64,000 bases of DNA from Nocardia neocaledoniensis (GTDB lineage Bacteria > Actinomycetota > Actinomycetes > Mycobacteriales > Mycobacteriaceae), in the NCBI RefSeq assembly GCF_003182135.1, contig NZ_QGTL01000004.1, positions 434,001 to 498,000 on the forward strand. The letters run 5' to 3'. The notes below the pieces were generated by a model. That model saw nothing but the letters and a program-made list of their open reading frames with translations, was not told the DNA's origin and searched no databases. Below are positions 9,587 to 22,895 of the stretch, piece after piece. Position 1 is the first letter of the stretch. Every line of letters starts with the position of its first letter. The position numbers and the translations under genes are program-made.

Positions 9587-9626
9587 GGATTCCTCGAGGA
9601 GTCCCTGTGGAGTCCTCGAGGAATCC
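9587..9626. repeat. oriC palindrome pair 1
   Basis: Two 18-bp palindromes, GGATTCCTCGAGGAGTCC (9587-9604) and GGAGTCCTCGAGGAATCC (9609-9626), begin exactly 22 bp apart, about two helical turns. Each has one changed base relative to the perfect palindrome GGATTCCTCGAGGAATCC. Each is preceded by CTGT, so the left edge reads TGTGGA, part of a DnaA box. Confidence 0.9.
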
Positions 9627-9692
9627 ACCGGTTGTGCACCGGTTGACGCACAGGTCCTGGGGACCGATCTGGGAGTGTTCGCTCACAGGCAG

Positions 9693-9710
9693 TTGTCCAC
9701 ATCGTCCACA
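9693..9710. other. Tandem DnaA boxes in oriC
   Basis: TTGTCCACA, the actinobacterial consensus, is followed without a gap by TCGTCCACA (one mismatch). Two adjacent boxes in the same orientation are likely the strongest DnaA site in this oriC. Confidence 0.8.
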
Positions 9711-9771
9711 GGTTGATCCACTCACAGCCGCGCGGTCGTCCTCACCTGCGACGGCGCCGGATCGGGCCTGT

Positions 9772-9811
9772 GGATTCCTCGAGGAATCCGTGTGGACTCC
9801 TCGAGGAATCC
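9772..9811. repeat. oriC palindrome pair 2
   Basis: GGATTCCTCGAGGAATCC (9772-9789, perfect) and GGACTCCTCGAGGAATCC (9794-9811) again start exactly 22 bp apart. The pair lies 185 bp from the first pair and has the same TGT flank before each copy. The repeated geometry suggests a protein-binding array. Confidence 0.9.
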
Positions 9812-10041
9812 ACCTGGTTGCCACCACCCTGCCCCCGCGTGTGAACAACAGGGTGAATCCGGTGGAACAACTCGAGGACTACTCGAGGATGAAAATGGGA
9901 CAACTTCGCGCGTCCACAGACGCCGACGATTCATCCTCGAGACACCCCACGGCCATCCCCATGCCGCCGTGCGGTCTGACCTGCGGATTCGGTCGAAGTC
10001 CACAGATTCCACAGTGCCTACTACTACTTCAGTTCTCTTTC

Positions 10042-10059
10042 TTGAAGAGATCTCTTCAA
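10042..10059. other. Perfect AT-rich palindrome, candidate DNA unwinding element
   Basis: TTGAAGAGATCTCTTCAA is a perfect 18-bp palindrome in the most AT-rich part of oriC, flanked by CTTCAGTTCTCTTTC and AAACAGGG. It may mark the unwinding region or be a regulator site. Confidence 0.5.
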
Positions 10060-10312
10060 AACAGGGTGTGTGGAAAGTCGGTCGGACAGGCTCGGCTCGG
10101 TCGGGGCTCCACTCACAAGCGGCAAGGAGGAGAGGGGGTGGGTCGAGAGCGCGGGATCGGCAGGGAGGGTCGATGCGGACTTCCCGTGTTGCCCGGGTAC
10201 CGTTTGGTTGTCGGCCTGTTGTGCGAGACTCAGTGCGCGGCCGACGCAGCACCTCAACTCCGCTGAACACACCCGCACACGGATTCGAAACTCGGAGAGG
10301 ACAAATCGGGCG

Positions 10313-11488
10313 ATGGAGCTTGCGAGCATGAAGTTTCGGGTCGCCCGAGAGGATTTCGCCGAGTCGGTGGCCTGGGTGGCGCGCAGCCTGCCGTCCCGTC
10401 CTCCTGTGCCTGTTCTCGGTGGCGTACTGCTGGTCGCCGACGAGAACGGCCTGACGGTCTCCGGGTTCGACTACGAGGTCTCCGCGCAGATGCGCGTCGC
10501 GGCCGAGGTCGCCGGTCCCGGCCAGGTGCTGGTCTCGGGCCGGCTGCTCGCCGACATCACCAAGGCGCTGTCGAACAAGCCGGTCGATGTGTCCGTCGAC
10601 GGCACCCGCGTGCTGATCTCCTGCGGCAGCGCCAAGTTCTCCCTGCCCACCATGCCGGTCGAGGACTATCCCCAGCTGCCCGAGGTGCCGCAGCAGACCG
10701 GTGAGCTCGGTGTGGATGTCTTCGGTGAGGCGGTCGGCCAGGTCGCCGTGGCCGCGGGCCGCGACGACACGCTCCCGATGCTCACCGGCATCCGGGTCGA
10801 GATCGAGGGCAACGACGTGGTGCTCGCCGCCACCGACCGCTTCCGGCTGGCCGTGCGGCACCTGCAGTGGCAGCCCACCCGCCCCGACATCGAGACCGCG
10901 GTGCTCATCCCCGCGCGCACGCTGTCCGAGGCCGCCAAGACCCTCGGCGCCACCGACGCGCCCGTGCAGCTCTCGCTGGGCAGTGGCGGCGGGGCCGACG
11001 GGCTGCTCGGCATCGTCAACGCGGGCCGCCGCACCACCACGCGCCTGCTCGACGCGGAATTCCCCAAGTTCCGGCAGTTGCTCCCCAAGGAGCACACCTC
11101 CATCGCCACCCTGCCCGTCGCCGCGCTGTCCGAGGCGATCAAGCGCGTCGCCCTCGTGGCCGAGCGCGGCGCCCAGGTGCGGCTGGAGTTCTCCACAGAC
11201 GGTGTCCTGCTGTCGGCGGGTGGGGACGACGCGGGCCGCGCGGAGGAATGGCTGGAGGCCGATTTCCGCGGCGAGCCGCTGACCATCGCGTTCAACCCCG
11301 GCTACCTCACCGAGGGCCTGTCGGCGCTGCACGCGGACCGGGTCACCTTCGGCTTCACCACCCCGAGCAGGCCCGCCGTGCTGCTGCCCGCCTCCGACGA
11401 GGAGCCCAAGGTGCTGGAGTCCGGCGCGTTCGCGGCGTTGGAGAGCCAGTACATCTACCTGTTGATGCCGGTCCGGCTGCCCGGCTGA
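10313..11488 (+). CDS. dnaN: DNA polymerase III beta subunit (sliding clamp)
   Basis: DnaN forms the ring-shaped clamp that tethers polymerase to DNA. ATG 10313 ([15 protein letters not shown]) gives 391 residues, near the 400 usual in this order; GGAGAGG lies 12 bp upstream. An ATG at 10328 is possible but worse placed. Family blocks visible include [23 protein letters not shown], [40 protein letters not shown] and the C-terminal MPVRLPG. It is followed by recF after 21 bp, in the classical dnaA-dnaN-recF order. No gnd gene intervenes. Confidence 0.97.
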   Translation: MELASMKFRVAREDFAESVAWVARSLPSRPPVPVLGGVLLVADENGLTVSGFDYEVSAQMRVAAEVAGPGQVLVSGRLLADITKALSNKPVDVSVDGTRVLISCGSAKFSLPTMPVEDYPQLPEVPQQTGELGVDVFGEAVGQVAVAAGRDDTLPMLTGIRVEIEGNDVVLAATDRFRLAVRHLQWQPTRPDIETAVLIPARTLSEAAKTLGATDAPVQLSLGSGGGADGLLGIVNAGRRTTTRLLDAEFPKFRQLLPKEHTSIATLPVAALSEAIKRVALVAERGAQVRLEFSTDGVLLSAGGDDAGRAEEWLEADFRGEPLTIAFNPGYLTEGLSALHADRVTFGFTTPSRPAVLLPASDEEPKVLESGAFAALESQYIYLLMPVRLPG

Positions 11489-11509
11489 GCCCCGCCCGCG
11501 TAACCCGGC

Positions 11510-12706
11510 ATGTTCATTCGTGCGCTGTCGGTCCGTGATTTCCGGTCGTGGGAACACGCCGAGCTCGAGTTGTCCCCAGGGCGCACGGTGCTGTTGGGGG
11601 CGAACGGCAACGGCAAGACCAACCTGCTCGAGGCGGTCGGCTATCTGGCGACGCTCGGTTCGCACCGGGTGTCCGCCGACGCTCCGCTGATCCGGATGGG
11701 CGCGACGCACGCCAGGATCGGCGCGACCGTGGTCAATCAGGGCCGGGAGCTGCGCGTCGACGTGGAGCTCAAGCAGGGCAGCGCCAATCGGGCCCAGATC
11801 AACCGCTCGCCGGTGCGCCGCTCGCGTGAGATCCTCGGCATCCTGCAGACCGTGTTGTTCGCCCCGGAGGATCTGGCGCTGGTCCGCGGCGATCCTGGCG
11901 AGCGCAGACGGTTCCTCGACGAGTTGTGCACAGCCAGGTTGCCCCGGTTGGCCGGCGTCCGCGCCGATTACGACAAGGTGCTGCGCCAGCGCTCGGCCCT
12001 GTTGAAAACCGCTGGGCGGCATGTTCGTTCCCGGGCCGACCTGAGCACCCTCGACGTATGGGACGGGCATCTGGCCGAGCACGCCTCGGTGCTGCTGGCA
12101 CAGCGGTTGCGGCTGGTCAACGACCTGTATCCGTATCTGGCACAGGCCTATCGGTCGATCGCGCCCGAATCACGTCCCGCGGCAATCGGTTACCGGTCCG
12201 GGTACCTGCCGCCGGAACTGCTCGATCCGGCGCGGGCGCCCGAGGCCGACGATGTGGAGCAGCTGCGCGAGGTCGTGCTGCGCGAGTTGTCCACAGCCAG
12301 GACAAGGGAATTGGAACGCGGGGTCTGCCTGGTCGGCCCGCACCGCGACGATCTGGATCTGCTGCTCGGCAGCGCGCCCGCCAAGGGATTCGCCAGTCAC
12401 GGGGAATCATGGTCGTTCGCGTTGGCCCTGCGTCTCGCTTCCTTCGAGCTGCTGCGCAGCGGCGGGACCGAGCCGGTGCTGCTGCTCGACGACGTGTTCG
12501 CCGAGCTGGACCGGCGCAGGCGCACCGCGCTGGCCGAGGTCGCCGCGGGCGCCGAACAGGTGTTGATCACGGCAGCGGTGGCCGAGGACGTGCCCGCCGA
12601 GCTCGCCGCCGAACCACTGCGGGTGCAGACGACGGGGGAGGCCGACCAGCGCACCTCACGGATCGTCACCGAGCCCGTCGCGGAATCCGAGGATATGCAC
12701 AGATAG
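11510..12706 (+). CDS. recF: DNA replication and repair protein RecF
   Basis: RecF is an SMC-like ATPase that helps load RecA at gaps. The 398-residue protein has Walker A GANGNGKT at 30-37, the [19 protein letters not shown] block, and a Walker [12 protein letters not shown] near the C-terminus. It starts with ATG ([14 protein letters not shown]) 21 bp after dnaN. A perfect DnaA box (12287-12295) falls inside the gene, and another (12713-12721) just after it. Confidence 0.96.
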   Translation: MFIRALSVRDFRSWEHAELELSPGRTVLLGANGNGKTNLLEAVGYLATLGSHRVSADAPLIRMGATHARIGATVVNQGRELRVDVELKQGSANRAQINRSPVRRSREILGILQTVLFAPEDLALVRGDPGERRRFLDELCTARLPRLAGVRADYDKVLRQRSALLKTAGRHVRSRADLSTLDVWDGHLAEHASVLLAQRLRLVNDLYPYLAQAYRSIAPESRPAAIGYRSGYLPPELLDPARAPEADDVEQLREVVLRELSTARTRELERGVCLVGPHRDDLDLLLGSAPAKGFASHGESWSFALALRLASFELLRSGGTEPVLLLDDVFAELDRRRRTALAEVAAGAEQVLITAAVAEDVPAELAAEPLRVQTTGEADQRTSRIVTEPVAESEDMHR

Positions 12707-12712
12707 CCATGG

Positions 12713-12721
12713 TTATCCACA
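12713..12721. other. DnaA box between recF and dciA
   Basis: TTATCCACA is a perfect box, 6 bp after the recF stop and upstream of dciA. CTGTGGAAAA follows a few bases later as a weaker inverted partner. Confidence 0.65.
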
Positions 12722-12843
12722 GCTCCTGTGGAAAACCGGCGACATGCTGGAGATATGCCGGCCCGACGGGGCGGGCGTTGTCGGCGTCGCGGCGTAGACT
12801 CGGTCCGCACTCGGCCAGCATCGACACCGGAAGGCGGGAACCC

Positions 12844-13380
12844 GTGACGAACGAGCCCGAACCGGAGCTGCGCGGGATCGACCTGGCCCGGCGTGCGCTG
12901 GAGGAGGCGCGAGCGGCGGCCAAGGCCAGCGGCAAGTCCGTCGGCCAGGGCAGGGCGTCGCCGGTGCGCAAGCTGCGCGCGGGCGGGCGTCGTCGCACGG
13001 GCTGGTCCGGCGCCGGACCCGATCCCCGCGATCCCCAGCTGTTGTCGTCGCTGGCGGGCTCGATCGCCAAGAGTCGTGGCTGGTCGGGCAAGGTCGCCGA
13101 GGGGATGGTGTTCGGCCGCTGGTCCAGCGTCGTCGGTGAGGACATCGCCGCGCACGCGACCCCGGTGACCCTCGAGGGCGGGGTGCTCAAGATCGCGGCC
13201 GAGTCGACCGCGTGGGCCACCCAGCTGCGCATGCTGCAGAGCCAGATCCTGGCCAAGATCAATGCCGCGGTCGGCCAGGGCGTGGTGACCCAGCTGCGGA
13301 TCACCGGCCCCGCCGCACCGAGCTGGCGCAAGGGTGAGCGGCACATCAAGGGCCGGGGACCGCGCGACACCTACGGGTAG
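12844..13380 (+). CDS. dciA: DciA-type helicase-loading protein (DUF721)
   Basis: DciA is the ancestral loader or operator of the DnaB helicase in bacteria lacking DnaC or DnaI. The GTG at 12844 follows GGAAGG and gives 178 residues. The N-terminal half is basic and low-complexity. The DUF721 domain spans about 70-160, with [30 protein letters not shown] and the [11 protein letters not shown] end. Its place between recF and gyrB is conserved in Mycobacteriales and fits a replication role. The domain call is firm; activity is known from mycobacterial work on homologues. Confidence 0.9.
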   Translation: MTNEPEPELRGIDLARRALEEARAAAKASGKSVGQGRASPVRKLRAGGRRRTGWSGAGPDPRDPQLLSSLAGSIAKSRGWSGKVAEGMVFGRWSSVVGEDIAAHATPVTLEGGVLKIAAESTAWATQLRMLQSQILAKINAAVGQGVVTQLRITGPAAPSWRKGERHIKGRGPRDTYG

Positions 13381-15787
<2,407 letters not shown>

Positions 15788-15845
15788 CCGGTGCTGCGCC
15801 GTCGAGCGCGCCCGCGACGCATGTCAGCCCTGACAAGGAGATTTG

Positions 15846-18356
<2,511 letters not shown>

Positions 18357-18395
18357 CCCAACCAGCGGCGGCAACGAACGGATCTGAGGATTCCA

Positions 18396-19406
18396 TTGAC
18401 CACACCGAATCAGTCGAACGACGATCGGAACCAGACCAACGGCGTCACCGAGCGGATCGCGTCGTCTCCGATCCAGCCGCGGCCGATCCCTCGTCAGGGT
18501 GCGGCCGAGGGCGCGGCGCCGGAGTCCGGCGCCGGTGGCGGCGAATCGTTCGACCAGTCGACCGTGCGGATGGGCAACGAATCCGCGCCGACCGGCAACG
18601 GCAAGGGCAAGTCGCCCTACCAGGACGGGTGGGCGCAGCTGCCGCAGCGTGAACCGCAGTCGAATCTGTACCGGCCCGGTGAGGCGCCGAGCCAGGGACG
18701 TCCGACCTCGGGGGCCACGGGCGCCTCGGGCGGCGGGCTGAAGGGCAGCGGCGCCTCCAACGCCCGCACGACCGCCGACCTGGCGGCCAAGGCGGCGCGC
18801 AAGGAAGCGGCGATGGTGAAGTCGGTCGGCATCGACGGCCCGACGCGCAGCATCGCCCGTCCGGAGCTGGTCAAGGACATGCCGGACCTGTCCGAGGTGC
18901 GCCATCCGACGCCGGACGCGCCGCCCGCGGCTCCCGGTCTGCCCATGGCCCAGGTGCCCTCGCAGCCTGGGCCGAGTGCCAGGGCGGCGGCGGCCGGGTC
19001 GGTCTCGCCCGCGGTTCCGGTGGCCATCGCGGCCGCCGCGTCGGGTGAGCCCCTACGCGCGACGGTGCAGATCCGCCGGATCGATCCGTGGTCGACGCTG
19101 AAGATCACCCTGGTGATCAGCGTGGCGCTGTTCTTCGTGTGGATGGTGGCGGTCGGCCTGCTCTACATCGTGCTCGCCGGCATGGGCGTGTGGGACAACC
19201 TGGACAACTCGCTCGGCGAGATGCTGAACCAGGAGGGCAGCTCGTCGAGCCTGATCGACGCGGGCACCGTGTTCGGTTATGCCGGCGTCATCGGTCTGAT
19301 CAACGTGGTGCTGTTCACCGCGCTGGCCACGGTCGGTGTGTTCATCTACAACCAGTGCTGCGATCTGGTCGGTGGCATCCAGGTGACCCTGGCCGATCCG
19401 GACTAG
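18396..19406 (+). CDS. DUF3566 membrane protein
   Basis: This 336-residue protein follows gyrA, as the Rv0007-type protein does in mycobacteria. The TTG start at 18396 is placed after CTGAGGA. Residues 1-230 are a Gly/Ala/Pro-rich cytoplasmic-type region without clear domains. The C-terminal DUF3566 domain contains [19 protein letters not shown] with one membrane helix, and a second helix in the [19 protein letters not shown] segment. Its cellular role is not established; position next to gyrase is conserved. A strong terminator follows. Confidence 0.88.
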   Translation: MTTPNQSNDDRNQTNGVTERIASSPIQPRPIPRQGAAEGAAPESGAGGGESFDQSTVRMGNESAPTGNGKGKSPYQDGWAQLPQREPQSNLYRPGEAPSQGRPTSGATGASGGGLKGSGASNARTTADLAAKAARKEAAMVKSVGIDGPTRSIARPELVKDMPDLSEVRHPTPDAPPAAPGLPMAQVPSQPGPSARAAAAGSVSPAVPVAIAAAASGEPLRATVQIRRIDPWSTLKITLVISVALFFVWMVAVGLLYIVLAGMGVWDNLDNSLGEMLNQEGSSSSLIDAGTVFGYAGVIGLINVVLFTALATVGVFIYNQCCDLVGGIQVTLADPD

Positions 19407-19423
19407 GAATCGCTTCTGCCACG

Positions 19424-19466
19424 ACGGCCGGTCAGCCCCATGAAAAGGGGCCTGACCGGCCGTTTT
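19424..19466 (+). terminator. Terminator after the DUF3566 gene
   Basis: ACGGCCGGTCAG pairs with CTGACCGGCCGT (12 bp), extended by CCCC/GGGG past a bulged C, with loop ATGAAAA and a TTTT tail. It ends the gyrBA-DUF3566 transcript before the tRNA genes. Confidence 0.88.
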
Positions 19467-19541
19467 GGTTATCGGCAGGCGGGTAGGGTAACCTCTTTTT
19501 TCGTTGCGGTGCACTGCTCAGGCGGGGCCCGGAACGAGTAC

Positions 19542-19615
19542 GGGCCTATAGCTCAGGCGGTTAGAGCGCTTCGCTGATAACGAAGAGGTCGGAGGTTCAA
19601 GTCCTCCTAGGCCCA
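19542..19615 (+). tRNA. tRNA-Ile (GAT)
   Basis: A 74-nt cloverleaf from GGGCCTATAGC to the discriminator A. The acceptor arm GGGCCTA pairs with TAGGCCC, the anticodon loop CTGATAA reads GAT, and the T-loop is GGTTCAAGTCC. CCA is not encoded. The gyrA-ileT-alaT order is conserved in Mycobacteriales. Confidence 0.97.
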
Positions 19616-19645
19616 CTCCCCGAACATCACAGTAGGGTGGGAATC

Positions 19646-19753
19646 ATGAAGATTGTCCTCACGGTCGGCATTGTGATCGCGGTTCTCATCGGTATCACCA
19701 AATTCCGCAAGCGCGACGACGCTGATGTCTGGCGCGAGGTCACCACTCGCTGA
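19646..19753 (+). CDS. DLW-39 family small protein
   Basis: A 35-residue open frame (MKIVLTVGIVIAVLIGITKF start) lies between the tRNA-Ile and tRNA-Ala genes. It has one hydrophobic helix followed by a charged tail with DDADVWREVTTR, matching the DLW-39 family of tiny actinobacterial proteins found at this locus; the DLW motif reads DVW here. A GGGTGGG lies just upstream of the ATG. The function is unknown; a membrane-anchored peptide is likely from the sequence. Confidence 0.82.
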   Translation: MKIVLTVGIVIAVLIGITKFRKRDDADVWREVTTR

Positions 19754-19774
19754 TTCGGGGTTGCCAACCCGCAC

Positions 19775-19847
19775 GGGGCCTTAGCTCAATTGGCAGAGCA
19801 CTGCCTTTGCAAGGCAGGGGTTAGGGGTTCGATTCCCCTAGGCTCCA
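19775..19847 (+). tRNA. tRNA-Ala (TGC)
   Basis: A 73-nt cloverleaf GGGGCCTTAGCTCAATTGG to GGCTCCA. The acceptor arm pairs with one G-T wobble, and the anticodon loop TTTGCAA reads TGC. CCA is not encoded. The next gene begins 5 bp later. Confidence 0.97.
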
Positions 19848-19852
19848 CTTCT

Positions 19853-20755
19853 GTGAATTCCTCGGTTTTCGATTTCCTGCTCACCGCGACGCCGGACGAG
19901 TCCGCCTCGGGTGACATCTCCCTCGCCGCCGCTCGTCATCGCGAGCGGGCCGCCGGGTTCGTGCGTTCGGTGGATCGTGCCGCGGTCGCCGGATTCGACA
20001 GTGCGACAACGGGTACGGCGTTCCTCGGTGGCTACCAGGAGGCGCTGCACGCGCTGGTCCCGGCGCTGGCCGCCGAGGAACTGTCCGCCATGTGCGCCAC
20101 CGAGTCCGGCGGCGCCAAGCCCGCGCAGCTGACGACCACGGTGACCGCCGACGGCCTCGTCACCGGCACGAAATCCTTCGCCACGCTCGGCCAGTTCGCC
20201 TCCCGCTTCCTGGTGATCGCCCGGTTCGGCGACCAGGCGGACGGCAGGCCCGACCTGCGCGCGGTCCTGGTTCCGGCGGGCCAGGGCGCCGTGGTGACGC
20301 CGCTGCCGGCGCTGGCCTTCGCGCCGGAGATCCCGCACGCCACCGTCACCTTCGAGGCCGCGCCGGGCGAACTACTGCCCGGCGACGGCTACGCCGACTA
20401 CCTCAAACCGTTCCGCACCGTCGAGGACCTCCACGTGGTGGCCGCTGTGCTCGGATATCTGGTGCGGGTGGCCCGACAGGCGAACTGGCCCGCCGAGCCC
20501 GTAGAACAGCTGCTGGGCCTGTTTGCGGCGGTGCGTGGCGTGAGCACCGAGGATCCGGCCTCGGCGGGCGCCCACATCGCGCTCGGCGGGGTCTTCGAGC
20601 GGCTGACACGCCTGCGCGCTGAACTCGCCCCGCTGTGGGCACTGGTCGACGAGGACACCAGGGCGCGGTGGGAGCGGGACGAGCCGCTGCTCGGCGTGGC
20701 GGGCAAGGTGCGCGCACTGCGCTTGGCGGCGGCCTGGCGCACGGTCAGCGTATGA
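19853..20755 (+). CDS. Acyl-CoA dehydrogenase-like protein, atypical
   Basis: A 300-residue protein starting at GTG 19853, only 5 bp after the tRNA-Ala gene, with no ribosome-binding site; it must be translated from the processed tRNA transcript or be misassigned at its start. The middle segment (AAEELSAMCATESGGAKP, then DGLVTGTKSFATLGQFASRFLVIARFG) resembles the acyl-CoA dehydrogenase beta-domain, and helices follow. At 300 residues it is shorter than the usual 380, and the FAD and catalytic Glu positions cannot be confirmed by eye, so it may be non-catalytic. It converges with the next gene, overlapping by 11 bp. Confidence 0.68.
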   Translation: MNSSVFDFLLTATPDESASGDISLAAARHRERAAGFVRSVDRAAVAGFDSATTGTAFLGGYQEALHALVPALAAEELSAMCATESGGAKPAQLTTTVTADGLVTGTKSFATLGQFASRFLVIARFGDQADGRPDLRAVLVPAGQGAVVTPLPALAFAPEIPHATVTFEAAPGELLPGDGYADYLKPFRTVEDLHVVAAVLGYLVRVARQANWPAEPVEQLLGLFAAVRGVSTEDPASAGAHIALGGVFERLTRLRAELAPLWALVDEDTRARWERDEPLLGVAGKVRALRLAAAWRTVSV

Positions 20756-22322
20756 AGGTGCCCAGGCCGTCCTCGTCGAAGTAGTTCAGGACCAGGCGAT
20801 CGCCGTCGAAGCGGGCCGAGGAGACGCTGCCGGGCGGCGCGTTCTCCCCGAAAAGGTCGAACGCGAAGGTGTCACCGTCCCAGTGCCGCAGCGGGTACCG
20901 GCGCTGGTCGGGGCCGAGGGTGAGGACGAGCTCGCCGCCGGCCTCGCTGATCGTGGCCGGACCCCAGTACTCGTTGGCGTAGGTGCCGACGTAATCGGGC
21001 AAGGGCGTGGCGGGGGCGGGATTCGGCGGCGCGGATTTCCCGGAAAGGTCGCCCTCCGGATCGTTGATCGGGGCGAGGACAGAGCGGTAGAGGGCACGCC
21101 AGTCCTCGCGGATCTCCCCGAATTGCACGAGGTCGCCGAATTCGGCGGTGAGCGCCTCCGGCAGGCCGATCGGGGCCGCGTTGGTGAGCGCGACGATCGC
21201 GACATCGGCCGAGGGGATCACCAGGAAAGTGGTGGCCGCGCCGAGCGCGAACGCGCCGGAATGGCCGTAACTCGTGCGCCCGGCCGAGGTCACCGAGGCG
21301 TTGAAACCGAACCCGTAGTTACCGGCTCGCGACTGCGCCGCCGAAGCGGGGGCGGAGATCACCTGTGGCGTGATCGCGGGCAGCAGCGCCTCGGCCGGTG
21401 CGATGGTCGTGCCGTTCGCCGTGCCGTTGCCGAGCAGCATCGCCAGCCAGCGGGCCATGTCGTTCACCGAGGAGCTGACCCCGCCCGCCGGCGACTGCGC
21501 GTCGGGGTCACGCACCTGCTTCGCGACCCAGGAACCGTCGATCTCCATGTGGCCGACGGCCCGGTTGGGGCGGGCCTGGTAATCGTCGAAACGCGAACTC
21601 GTCGAGGTCATGCCGAGCGGCTCGTACAGCGCGTCGGCGCTGAGCCGGTCCCACGGGACGCCCGCCGCGGCGGCGACGGCCTCGGCGCCCGCGGTGAGGC
21701 CGAAGTTGGTGTAGTGGTAGGTGATCCGGAACGGGTCGAGCGGTTCGAGGCGGAGCTTCGCCAGGATGGCCGCCCGGTCGTAGCCGAGATCCTCCAGGCG
21801 GTCGCCCGCGTGGTCGGGCAGGCCGCTGCGGTGCGCGAACAGGTCACCGATGGTGAGCTGCGCGGTGATGGCCGGGTCGGCCAGGGCGAACGACGGCAGC
21901 TTCGAGACCACCGGCGTCTCCCATTCCACGGTGCCCGCGCCGACCTCGTGCGCGACCACCGTCGCAGCGACCGACTTCGATACCGAGGCCAGCTGGAAGA
22001 CCGTATCGGCGTCGACCTTGTCGTCGCGACCGGCTTCGCGGACACCGAAACCCTTGGCGTACACGGTTTTCCCGCCGTGCACCACCGCCACGGCCATGCC
22101 GGGGATGCGGCTGCTGTCCATGAGCGAACCCGCCAGCTCGTCGAGTCTGCCGACGGCCTTGTCGACCGCGTCGGCGGGCAGCTCGACCGCCGCGACCTGA
22201 TTCGGTGGGAGTGGGTCCGTCGTGGTCGCGGGCGCGCTCTCGTCGTCGGTCGATCCGCTACAGCCGACCACGACGATCATCGAGAGCACCAGCGCCGCGA
22301 TCGCGCCTCTGCCGGGCACCAT
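20745..22322 (-). CDS. Serine hydrolase lipoprotein, class C beta-lactamase fold
   Basis: A 525-residue secreted lipoprotein. The signal helix ends in the lipobox VVGC (Cys21), followed by a Ser/Thr/Pro-rich linker. The catalytic SVSK (Ser113-Lys116) is the SxxK of penicillin-recognising enzymes. YTN in TYHYTNFGL is the second motif and HSG in SYGHSGAFALG the third. A small C-terminal beta domain (about 430-525) follows. Such EstB/LACTB-like proteins include esterases and D-Ala peptidases; the true substrate cannot be told from sequence. It converges with the upstream acyl-CoA-dehydrogenase-like gene. Confidence 0.88.
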   Translation of the reverse strand: MVPGRGAIAALVLSMIVVVGCSGSTDDESAPATTTDPLPPNQVAAVELPADAVDKAVGRLDELAGSLMDSSRIPGMAVAVVHGGKTVYAKGFGVREAGRDDKVDADTVFQLASVSKSVAATVVAHEVGAGTVEWETPVVSKLPSFALADPAITAQLTIGDLFAHRSGLPDHAGDRLEDLGYDRAAILAKLRLEPLDPFRITYHYTNFGLTAGAEAVAAAAGVPWDRLSADALYEPLGMTSTSSRFDDYQARPNRAVGHMEIDGSWVAKQVRDPDAQSPAGGVSSSVNDMARWLAMLLGNGTANGTTIAPAEALLPAITPQVISAPASAAQSRAGNYGFGFNASVTSAGRTSYGHSGAFALGAATTFLVIPSADVAIVALTNAAPIGLPEALTAEFGDLVQFGEIREDWRALYRSVLAPINDPEGDLSGKSAPPNPAPATPLPDYVGTYANEYWGPATISEAGGELVLTLGPDQRRYPLRHWDGDTFAFDLFGENAPPGSVSSARFDGDRLVLNYFDEDGLGTFIR

Positions 22323-22895
22323 GCGCCGACGATAGTCCCGGTTGCGGGGTGATCGCGGGAACGTGGCTGGACTGTGACGCGGGAGCGAACCGTCCCGGAA
22401 AATGGGGAGCGGGCCTCGGCGAAGGGGGGGAGTTAGCCGAGGCCCGCGTAGGGTCGGCCCGGGGGGGAGGGGCCGACGTGAACGATCCTACGCGATGTCA
22501 GCGGAATTGGTGTACGCGCAACGAAGCAGTTTCCGAGATTTTTCGGTGCCGACGGGCGGGAGCGGGGTCGTCGTCCGGTGGCAAGGCGGGGTGATCCGGT
22601 GCGCACGCACCCGACGATTGTCTTACGGTGCGCGGAAAGCGCTGGTACACAAGCTTTTACCCGGAAGTAACAATGAACCTGTTTCGGTGGGCCGCTGCGA
22701 CGGCGTGCCCTCGAGATCGGGGGCTTGCACGGCGGGGCCGAGCGAAATCGGTCCGATTCGCCGCGTGTCGCCGAATCTCGGCATGTCGAACAAATGTGTA
22801 CATAACGTTTGAAAGCCCCTACAAATGGGGATGCGACTTGTCGGTGGGTGGCGCAATACTGGGGCAAAGCGTTGACCCACGACATCAGGAGAATC
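22323..22895. other. Divergent spacer with two strong hairpins, no gene seen
   Basis: These 573 bp separate the divergent serine hydrolase and ABC transporter genes. The left part holds a tandem pair of perfect GC hairpins (22409-22477). The right part is lower in GC, with no conserved reading frame. CAGGAGA precedes the transporter start; TTGAAA (22809-22814) and AATACT (22855-22860) are isolated promoter-like motifs without correct spacing. Confidence 0.55.
22409..22477. other. Tandem GC-rich hairpins
   Basis: GCGGGCCTCGGC (22409-22420) pairs perfectly with GCCGAGGCCCGC (22436-22447) around a 15-nt G-rich loop. Five bases on, GTCGGCCC (22453-22460) pairs with GGGCCGAC (22470-22477) around a G-rich loop. 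No gene ends here on either strand, so a plain terminator role is not obvious. Confidence 0.7.

Larger units (their letters stand above)
9529..10312. other. Origin of replication oriC (dnaA-dnaN spacer)
   Basis: This 784-bp gene-free spacer between dnaA and dnaN is the expected oriC. It holds a perfect DnaA box TTGTCCACA (9693-9701), directly followed by TCGTCCACA (9702-9710). Weaker boxes are at 9910-9918, 9996-10004, 10005-10013 and 10069-10077. Four 18-bp palindromes lie at 9587-9626 and 9772-9811, with extra CTCGAG hexamers at 9871, 9882 and 9936. An AT-richer stretch at 10020-10065 with a perfect palindrome is a candidate unwinding element. A guanine-rich stretch (10134-10169) lies before dnaN. 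The function is inferred from position and box content. Confidence 0.9.

Noticed and set aside
7015..9702. 895-codon open frame antisense to dnaA
   Set aside because: It is the complement of dnaA with Arg/Gly/Val/Leu-biased composition and no start signal; dnaA is certain.
11489..11509. gnd gene between dnaN and recF, present in some actinobacteria
   Set aside because: Only 21 bp separate dnaN and recF; there is no room and no sequence for it.
22673..22895. Upstream extension of the transporter reading frame with its own ATG at 22673
   Set aside because: The frame continues into the out-of-frame part of the ATPase gene without a stop and shows no ribosome-binding site of quality or homology.
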